A stretch of DNA of 64,000 nt from Hexactinellida sp. DTS-2022 (Eukaryota > Porifera > Hexactinellida). The stretch lies in contig JAPNXP010000009.1 in assembly GCA_028753945.1 (NCBI GenBank), forward strand, positions 310,001 to 374,000, given 5' to 3'. Below the pieces are notes generated by a model, which had not been told where the DNA came from, did no database searches, and worked only from the letters and a program-made list of their open reading frames with translations. The translations under genes were made by a program, and so were the position numbers. Positions 21,541 to 29,200 of the stretch are shown here, one piece after another (position 1 is the first letter of the stretch; each line of letters begins with the position of its first letter).

Positions 21541-23301
21541 ATGTCCCATTACGCAATCCTCCCGAAGCTCCCGGTCCCCCCCCTGGGCGGGTCGCTGGAC
21601 AGGTTCCTGTCGGCCCTCCGGCCTCTGCTGAGTCCCAGAGACCTGGCGGAGGCCGCTAGGGCGACAGGAACATTCTCGGAGGGACAGGGGCCCTATCTGC
21701 AGGCCCGCCTGGAGCGACTAGCGGAGGAGACGGACAACTGGGCCTCTCACGTCTGGGTGCAAACTAGGTACTCAACCAATCAGTCTCTGTTGTTTACCAA
21801 CGCCCCTGTTTGTCTTCTTTCTAAGTTTCAACTGAGTGACGCTAACCAGTTTATGGTTCTGGTGTCGCGATATGTGTCCGCCGCCCTGAATAGGATACAG
21901 GCCCTGCGGACCGGCGTGTACCCCCAGGAGGAGGTGGGGGGGGTCCCCCTCTGCATGGCCCAGTACCGACACATGGCGGGGGGACACAGACTGCCCGGGC
22001 TGGTCACGGACTCCTATTGCCAGTCTCCGGAGAGCAGACACATTATAGTCATGCACGCGGGGCGGGTGTACAAGGTCCCCGTGTATCGGACAGGGGGGGA
22101 GGGGCCCGTGAGTGTCCAGGAGATGTACGGTCTCTTCTCACAGGTGTTGGGGGACCCTCGGGGGGCGGGGGCCCGGAGCGTGGGGCTGCTGACTGCCCTG
22201 GAGAGAGACCAGTGGTACTCAGCTAGGGAACAGCTGATCGAGTCTCCTCTCAACAGAGAGTCTCTCAGGGCGGTGGAAACCTGTCTGTTCGGGGTCTGTC
22301 TGGACCAGTCGGACGCAGGGACCCCCACAGGCATCCTAAAGCAGTCCCGGTTCGGAGACCCGTTACATTTCAATCGCTGGTTCGGAATAGCCTGCCAGGC
22401 TGTGTTCACGAGAGATGGCTATATAGCCTGGTTGATAGATCACTCCATGTTAGACGGGAGTACCGTTTCCTTGTTCTGTGCCCCGCCGGACCTGTCCGAG
22501 CCAGTGGAGCCCGGTTCGGACGCCGGAGCCGGTACCGGCAGGGCGGAGCTGCTGGGCTGGGAGATCTCGCCGCGCATTGAGGCCCGCCTGCGGGAGGCGC
22601 GCCTGCTCCTGGCCGGCTGGTACCGGAAATACGACATCGACACATTCCGGTTCTCCGCGTACGGCAAGGAGTTCCTGCGGAGTCGCGAGGTGTATTTCCA
22701 GGGCTACGTCCAGCTGGCCCTGCAGCTGGCCTACCAGCGGCTGCACCAGGGAAGCGCCGCCACGTACCAGCCCGTGTCTCTGCGGGGCTTCCGGTGCGGG
22801 CGGCTGGAGCAGGCGCACACGCTGACCGCAGAGTCCGTAGCGTTTGTACGGGCCATGCGTGCCGGCGCGAGCAGCGACAGCGAGAGACATACTCTTATGA
22901 TGGCAGGGATTAGGAGGCACAGGGAGATAGCAACCGAAGCGGCACACGGGAATGTGTATCTGAAACACCTGCAGGCTCTCAAGTTGCTAGCAGATGAGGA
23001 GCAGTTACAGATCGAACTATTCAACAGCTCAGCCTACAGAGTGTTCACAGAGCCCGCACTATGCACTAGCTATGTGCCATCAGTGCTGCCACTGCTGAGC
23101 ACTTATTCACAGCTTAACTATAGGGGGCATTACGTCACGTTTAGACCCACAGGGGAACTTATAGATTTCTCCGTAACGACTATACTGGGGCCGCATGGCC
23201 AGACTACCTCAGCTCAGTTTACAGCTGCTCTGTTAGACTCTCTGTTAGAACTGAGAGAGCTGTTAGTTCGGGTTACACCTGATAGCAAATCTAAACTGTA
23301 G
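21541..23301 (+). CDS. Carnitine/choline O-acyltransferase family, peroxisomal, copy 2
   Basis: Intronless, 586 residues. Almost identical to copy 1 over residues 1-77, about 120-265 and about 325-505, but different at about 78-120, at the segment flanking the catalytic His, and in the last 80 residues. The catalytic motif is IDHSMLDGS with H301; Glu before the His is Asp. GRLE block is conserved. C terminus is -SKSKL (PTS1). Same peroxisomal acyl transfer role inferred, with a possibly different acyl substrate because the private segments surround the active site. Tandem neighbour of copy 3 in the same direction. Confidence 0.9.
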   Translation: MSHYAILPKLPVPPLGGSLDRFLSALRPLLSPRDLAEAARATGTFSEGQGPYLQARLERLAEETDNWASHVWVQTRYSTNQSLLFTNAPVCLLSKFQLSDANQFMVLVSRYVSAALNRIQALRTGVYPQEEVGGVPLCMAQYRHMAGGHRLPGLVTDSYCQSPESRHIIVMHAGRVYKVPVYRTGGEGPVSVQEMYGLFSQVLGDPRGAGARSVGLLTALERDQWYSAREQLIESPLNRESLRAVETCLFGVCLDQSDAGTPTGILKQSRFGDPLHFNRWFGIACQAVFTRDGYIAWLIDHSMLDGSTVSLFCAPPDLSEPVEPGSDAGAGTGRAELLGWEISPRIEARLREARLLLAGWYRKYDIDTFRFSAYGKEFLRSREVYFQGYVQLALQLAYQRLHQGSAATYQPVSLRGFRCGRLEQAHTLTAESVAFVRAMRAGASSDSERHTLMMAGIRRHREIATEAAHGNVYLKHLQALKLLADEEQLQIELFNSSAYRVFTEPALCTSYVPSVLPLLSTYSQLNYRGHYVTFRPTGELIDFSVTTILGPHGQTTSAQFTAALLDSLLELRELLVRVTPDSKSKL

Positions 23302-23368
23302 AGCGTAGCAGTACAATGGTGTTTGTATTATTCTTCCATATTAACTGTTTATAACGACACAAAATTTA

Positions 23369-23887
23369 TAGTAGAGCTGTCACGGAAATTTTGGTCCCTT
23401 TGGAAAATTGGTCCTTCTGTGGAAAATTGGTCCCTCTGAGGTTTGTGTTTATTTAGCTACCGAATTTACTCGAATTTTAGCCTAGGCAATTTTTCGCCAT
23501 ATTGGGACCAAAAGATTTATGAATAAGCCTGTCACTGGAAAATTGGGCCCCGAAAAAATTGATCCGAGACCAAAATTCCATGGAAAACTGGTCCTAGGAC
23601 CATTTTTCCATGGAATATTGGTCCACCGGACCAATTTTACCCGAAAAAATTGTTCGGGGGACCAATATTCCATGGAAATATGGTCCTAGGACCAGTTTTC
23701 CATGGAATTTTGGTCCCCCGAACCAATTTTCCAGTGACAGAGCCTTGTTAATACGGACACAGTTAAGGAGTACAAGGTTTAATTCCCTATCCTATACAAA
23801 TGCATGCAAGTTACTCCGGATAATAAGAACATATAATACGGTCCCCTAGGCCCCTAGTGTTCCTATTAAGTTTTAACAGAGCTACTG
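23369..23887. mobile_element. TA-type MITE, family F copy 3, split by a foldback element
   Basis: Left end TAGTAGAGC at about 23369 and the remainder from 23744 (TTGTTAATACGG, AGTTAAGGAGTACAAG, CAAATGCATGCAAG, GGTCCCCTAG) to GCTACTG at 23887 match the intact family F copy at 56393-56539. The foldback element at 23378-23739 interrupts it. Confidence 0.7.
23378..23739. mobile_element. Foldback element with TGTCAC ends and 4-bp target duplication
   Basis: Ends TGTCACGG and CCAGTGACA; GAGC is present directly on both sides (23374-23377 and 23740-23743). Its right 210 bp (23530-23739) form two nearly perfect inverted arms of about 100 bp, each built from small palindromes TTCCATGGAA and TGGTCCTAGGACCA. 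The left 150 bp are a diverged half. No ORF. Superfamily not assigned. Confidence 0.75.
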
Positions 23888-23908
23888 TGTGTATCCCCCC
23901 GGTAGCTA

Positions 23909-25684
23909 ATGTCCCATTACGCAATCCTCCCGAAGCTCCCGGTCCCTCCCCTGGGCGGGTCGCTGGACAGATTCCTGTCCGCCCTCCGGCCTCTGCTGAG
24001 TCCCAGAGACCTGGCGGAGGCCGCTAGGGCGACAGGAACATTCTCGGAGGGACAGGGGCCCTATCTGCAGGCCCGCCTGGAGCGACTAGCGGAGGAGACG
24101 GACAACTGGGCCGGGCTTGTCTCGGTTCACCAGAGGTACCTGATTAGCCGGTCCTCCCTAGTGCTGACTAATGGAGCAGCGACTCTTGTGAACTCGATTA
24201 ACTATTCCGGTTCCTATCTCCAGTTCCTCTCCATGTACATATGCTCCTATGTGCGGCAGTTTAAACAGGCCGGCCGTGACCTGTTGCCACAGGATTCCTA
24301 TGAGGGAGTCCCCCTCTGCATGTCTCAGTATAAGAGTAGACTCGGAGTGCACAGACTGCCCGGGCTGGTCACGGACTCCTATTGCCAGTCCCCAGAGAGC
24401 AGACACATTATAGTCATGCACGCGGGGGGCGTGTACAAGGTTCCCGTGTACCGGACAGGGGGGGAGGGGCCCGTGAGTGTCCAGGAGATGTACGGTCTCC
24501 TCTCACAGGTGTTGGGGGACCCTCGGGGGGCGGGGGCCCGGAGCGTGGGGCTGCTGACTGCCCTCGAGAGAGACCAGTGGTACTCAGCTAGGGAACAGCT
24601 GATCGAGTCTCCTCTCAACAGAGAGTCTCTCAGGGCGGTGGAGACCTGTCTGTTCGGGGTCTGTCTGGATGGATACGAAGCGGAGACACTGACACTGGAG
24701 GGGAAACTGAAACATGGGATATTCGGGGATCTTAAAGACCCATATTTCAATCGCTGGTTTGGGTTGAGTTTCCAATGCATGGTTTCTGTGGACGGTTACC
24801 TTACTCTTGTAACCGAGCACTCATTGGTTGATGGCACCCTAGCAACGCCAGAAGGTGCATTGGAATTTATTTCTGTAGATCTACATCCGGATTATAAACT
24901 CGGTGCCTCGCTATCGTTAGGCATAGAATTATTGAAATGGGATATTTCCCCTTTTCTGGAGACCGAAATAGCGAGGGCAAGAGTTCTGGTAAATACACTC
25001 TGCGATCAATACAATGTACACATATTCGAATTCACTGATTATGGAAAGGATTTCATAAAGAATTACGGGATTTATTCCCAAGGCTACATGCAACTGGCTT
25101 TACAATTATCTTACTACAAAGTGTACCATGGATTAGCCGCTACGTATCAACCTGTATCATTACGGCATTTCCATGGGGGGCGGTTAGAACATCCTCATAT
25201 TGTAAGCCAGGAATCGAAATTATTTGTGGAATCAATGGAAAGACATTGTGATCCAAAAGAGAGATACAAACTAATGAAACTAGCAATGGATAAACACCGG
25301 TTAATACTTGTAGACGCAAACCAAGGACAAACATACTGCAAACACATATTGGGACTCAAAATGATAGCGGATAGAGAAGGGCTAAAAATAGAATTCTTCG
25401 AGAAAGAATTCTTTAAAGTATTCACTCAGCACAACATGGCAACGAGTATGTTATATGAGAATGTGCCAGCAATCAGCGCACATCCAATGCTTAGCAAAGT
25501 TGGACATTTCGTTATATTCCAAATAACAGATAGTGCAATTACCTTTTCAGTCACAACTTTATTGCTTTCTGGTCAGTGCATAACTTCCGAGGAATTTGGC
25601 GCAAAAATAAGCGATTCTTTAAGAGAAATGCAGCAGCTCGTTCTTACCCAGGCAACCAATGGAATGTTAGAGTCAAAGTTGTAA
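23909..25684 (+). CDS. Carnitine/choline O-acyltransferase family, peroxisomal, copy 3
   Basis: Intronless, 591 residues. Residues 1-68 and about 146-254 are nearly identical to copies 1 and 2 at the DNA level. The rest is clearly homologous but diverged and uses AT-rich codons, especially from about 24780 to the end. Catalytic H304 lies in TEHSLVDGT. VSLRHFHGGRLE carries the conserved GRLE block. C terminus -ESKL is again a PTS1 signal. This copy best shows the underlying ancestral base composition; its GC-rich tracts look copied in from a paralogue. Function as for the other copies. Confidence 0.9.
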   Translation: MSHYAILPKLPVPPLGGSLDRFLSALRPLLSPRDLAEAARATGTFSEGQGPYLQARLERLAEETDNWAGLVSVHQRYLISRSSLVLTNGAATLVNSINYSGSYLQFLSMYICSYVRQFKQAGRDLLPQDSYEGVPLCMSQYKSRLGVHRLPGLVTDSYCQSPESRHIIVMHAGGVYKVPVYRTGGEGPVSVQEMYGLLSQVLGDPRGAGARSVGLLTALERDQWYSAREQLIESPLNRESLRAVETCLFGVCLDGYEAETLTLEGKLKHGIFGDLKDPYFNRWFGLSFQCMVSVDGYLTLVTEHSLVDGTLATPEGALEFISVDLHPDYKLGASLSLGIELLKWDISPFLETEIARARVLVNTLCDQYNVHIFEFTDYGKDFIKNYGIYSQGYMQLALQLSYYKVYHGLAATYQPVSLRHFHGGRLEHPHIVSQESKLFVESMERHCDPKERYKLMKLAMDKHRLILVDANQGQTYCKHILGLKMIADREGLKIEFFEKEFFKVFTQHNMATSMLYENVPAISAHPMLSKVGHFVIFQITDSAITFSVTTLLLSGQCITSEEFGAKISDSLREMQQLVLTQATNGMLESKL

Positions 25685-25731
25685 ATTTATAACGAATTTT
25701 TATAGATTTGCTTTCTTTATTTGTTCATTTA

Positions 25732-25833
25732 CAGTCGACTCCGCTTAATAGAGTCACCTCGGGACCAGGTTACTTTGACCCGATTAAGCGGAGAAATCTA
25801 TTAACCGGTGGCTCTATTAAGCGGAGTCGACTG
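25732..25833. mobile_element. TA-flanked MITE, family A copy 1
   Basis: CAGTCGACTCCGCTTAATAG to TATTAAGCGGAGTCGACTG, flanked by TA on both sides; 102 bp, nearly a full palindrome. Subterminal CCTCGGGACCAGGTTAC. Confidence 0.9.
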
Positions 25834-25939
25834 TAGTTATTATTTCTTACCTTATGAAAGTGACCTGTTTATATACAGCACTTTGATTTGTAACTAAACT
25901 ATTTCAGTTAATATTGTGTGTTATCCTAGTTTAGTTTAA

Positions 25940-26231
25940 GGGGCCGTTCAAACATTACGTAATGCAATTACCGAAATTAGATCCTCTCCCTTTGTCACGC
26001 TTTTGGCCATTTCGCAGTACAATAAATGGTCTGTCATATACAGTAGAACCTCGTTAGTAGGAACACCAGGGGACTGTCAATGCATTCATCTTATCCGGAA
26101 TTCGTATTAACCAATATCATTTGTATTGAAAAGCTTTGAAGGGGACTGAAATAGTGTTCGTATTAACCGTGTTCCTACTAACGAGGTTCTACTGTATTAT
26201 TAACATACCCCTTGAAGCGTTACATAACTAA
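25940..26231. repeat. TTACGTAA-type element T2, split by MITE B1
   Basis: GGGGCCGTTCAAACATTACG at the left and CCCCTTGAAGCGTTACATAAC at the right, with MITE B1 (26041-26194) between them. It is the family of 15334, 55450 and 62753. Confidence 0.55.
26041..26194. mobile_element. TA-flanked MITE, family B copy 1
   Basis: CAGTAGAACCTCGTTAGTAG to CTAACGAGGTTCTACTG with TA flanks. Subterminal CACCAGGGGACTGTC. Inserted in an older TTACGTAA-type element just upstream of the PH-RCC1-FYVE gene. Confidence 0.9.
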
Positions 26232-26278
26232 TGTACATCCTTACACACAGTACCGTTGCTAGGTGGCCTCACTTAGGA

Positions 26279-29200
26279 ATGTCTACAGAAACCAGTACCA
26301 GCTCTGCTGGATCCGAAGAGGTCGTCCTCAGCATAGCCCGTCTAACCACGGGGTGCACGCTGCTTAAGGCCGGGCGGTCGGGGAAGCCGCACTACCGGCG
26401 TTTCGAGCTGAGCACCGATCTGAGTAGAATATGCTGGGAGTCCCCGAGAAAGGGGGAATCTGGGGCCTGTGTGTATATTAAGAATATAAGGAAACTCGTC
26501 AAGGGACAGGAGACAGCGATATTTAGAGCTACCCCTGTTCCGGGGTATGAGGCCTTCTCTTTCTCGGTTATTTATAACCTGCCAGGTACGTACGGTATTG
26601 TTGATATGTGACTCCCGTTATACAAGTATAGGGGCTTATTAAGCGGAGTAAAATCGACTACTGTATCCGTTTGGGGGATAATTATAATAACTATATCTGA
26701 CTTGGTTATAACGGGAGTTTACTGTATGTCTATATTTTTATAATTTTTGAAGAATTATTGCCAGAATAAACTGAAGTTTTCCAGTGCTTAAGTACTTAGC
26801 CTTCATCCAGGCAAAATTTTATGCGCGCCTATATTAAATTTCAGCTCGCTCACACGCGCTTAAAGTACTCAATTTATTTACGTTTCCGCGCCTAGACAAG
26901 TTTCCTTTCAAAATTACGCGCACGCCTGGATAAGCCCCTGTAAGTACCTATTAACGGCAGTACTATACCATAACATGCCTATAGGGTATATTAACGGCAG
27001 TACTATAAGCTATAACACATGTGCCTATAGGGTTGGGAGAGAGATCCCTAGACGTTGTGTGCACGGAGAGAGCTGAGTGCGACACGTGGGTGATGGCTCT
27101 GGAGGCGCTAATGAACGGATTCTCAGATCTGGAGGCAGTGAGTGCCTGTCAGGGAACCGTGCAGACCCGCTCTAAGACAGTGCGCTCTGCAAAGAAGGGA
27201 CTAGAGATAGAGTTCGGAGCCCTGGGTTAGAATAATTATACTTTCCAGATAAACTATAAATGTAAAAATAGAGCTGTGCCGATCGAACTATATAGTAGAA
27301 TCTCGTTTGAACGGACACTTAAAATTGATTACGAATTCCGGATAAGGCGAATACATTTACGGGTCCCATGGTGTTCGTACTAACGAAGTTCTACTGTATT
27401 TGTAAGACTTCCAGAAAACTAAAAAACTATAAAAAATGTAAAATTAGAGCTGTGCCGACAGCAGTATGTATGTACCCTAGTTACCCGTAAGTGCACTTGT
27501 TATGTAGGAGGCGCGCGCGTGACGCGACAGGATGACAGCTGTGACGTGTACACCTGGGGTCGCGGGTGGCGGGGAATGCTGGGTCACGGAGAGGAGAGCG
27601 ACGAATTGGAACCCAAAATCCTGGACCCGCTCCTAACCAAGGATATCACGCAGCTGGCTCTTTCTAGAACCTTCTCTCTCGCGCTGAGCACTCAGGGGGA
27701 GGTGTTCTCCTGGGGGTCCGGGAAGTACGGACGCTTGGGACACGGGAACCTGAGGGACAGATTCCTGCCTCTCATGATAGGTTATTAATTGGGGATATAA
27801 TATATACAGGAGCTCTGTTAATAGGGCACCAGGGGACCGTCTTAATATGTTCTTATTATCAGGTTGTATTAACCGGAGTCACTTGCATGCATTTGTATAG
27901 GCTAGGGGAATTAACCTTGTACTCCTTGACCGATATTCCCCTTATCCGTGTTCCTATTAACAGAGTCTACTATCCTTCGTCATAATTCAATTACACTTCA
28001 AGTCCTTATAGCAGTGGCTCCCAACCTGTGGTCCACAAGATCTCAAAAATGAATTATGTACAGGCAATGGTAGGGTTTCCACAGAATGTATCATATTGCT
28101 ATAGGGGTCCACGTTTGAATAAGTTTGGAATCGCTGCCTTATAGGGTCTTATAGGGGATGCACGGTTTAAATAGGCTGGGCCCTATAGCTATTATACAAA
28201 TAGTATTGCAGTGGATGTCGGTTATAAGCACATCGTCGGGAACTGCACTTAATGAGCTTATAACCGACATAAATTATATAGGGTATATGGAATCGTTTTC
28301 CAACATAGTGTGCTTATATCCGATATGTTCTTATAACCGGTGTGCTTATATCCGATATGTTCTTATAACCGGTGTGCTTATATCCGACATGTTATTATAA
28401 CCGGTGTGCTTATATCCGACATGTTCTTATAACCAGTGTGCTTATATCCGATATGTTCTTATAACCGGTGTGCTTATATCCGACATATACTGTACTTCTG
28501 TATTACCATAGGTTTCCCGCTTCGAGGCATGGACGTGACGTACGTGTCCTGCGGAGAGTTCCACGCAGCCGTGGTGCTAGACAGCGGAGAGGTGTTCACG
28601 TGGGGACGGGCAGGGGACCGACTGGGGTACTGCTGCGAGGAGGGCAGACAGACGCACCCCCGGCCCGTGGAGGCACTGGGCAGGAGAAAGGTAGATTGTG
28701 TGTGCTGTATAGGCTATAGGGTATAGCGTAGATAGTGTGTATGCTGCAGGGTATTATACAGAGGGGGGGGCGCCCGGGATTCCCCCCCCCCCCTAGCTTG
28801 AGTTTCCCCCCCCCCCCTGGAAATATGCTGCTAAGTTCTTATTTTCAGTTAAAATTAGGTGTTTTTAGCCTTTTATAAAGAGACAAATCGACGTATTCTT
28901 CTCTAGGCTAGAATATTTTATGTTAAAAGTTCTGTATCTTCCCCACACATACCATTCAAACATTACTAGTGATATTCATTAATGAAATTGTGCCAGAAGC
29001 TATAATTACCTTCCATTAGTTACCACAGCTTCAAATACTATTTGATTAATTTACAGCAATAGCTCTCCATTGTTAGCAATAATACTCTGCACTATAAATT
29101 GTATCTGGCTTCCAGGGGCTTCGCCCCTGGACCCTACTGGGGGGCTAGCAGCGCCCCCCAGACCCCCAGCTGGCGAAGCAATTATTTAGTGGGTCCTGGT

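Noticed and set aside
27131-27145. Strong donor-like GTGAGT inside PH-RCC1-FYVE exon 2
   Set aside because: Using it would leave phase 0, and exon 3 would then read into a TGA. The later GTTAGA donor at 27226 gives matching phase.
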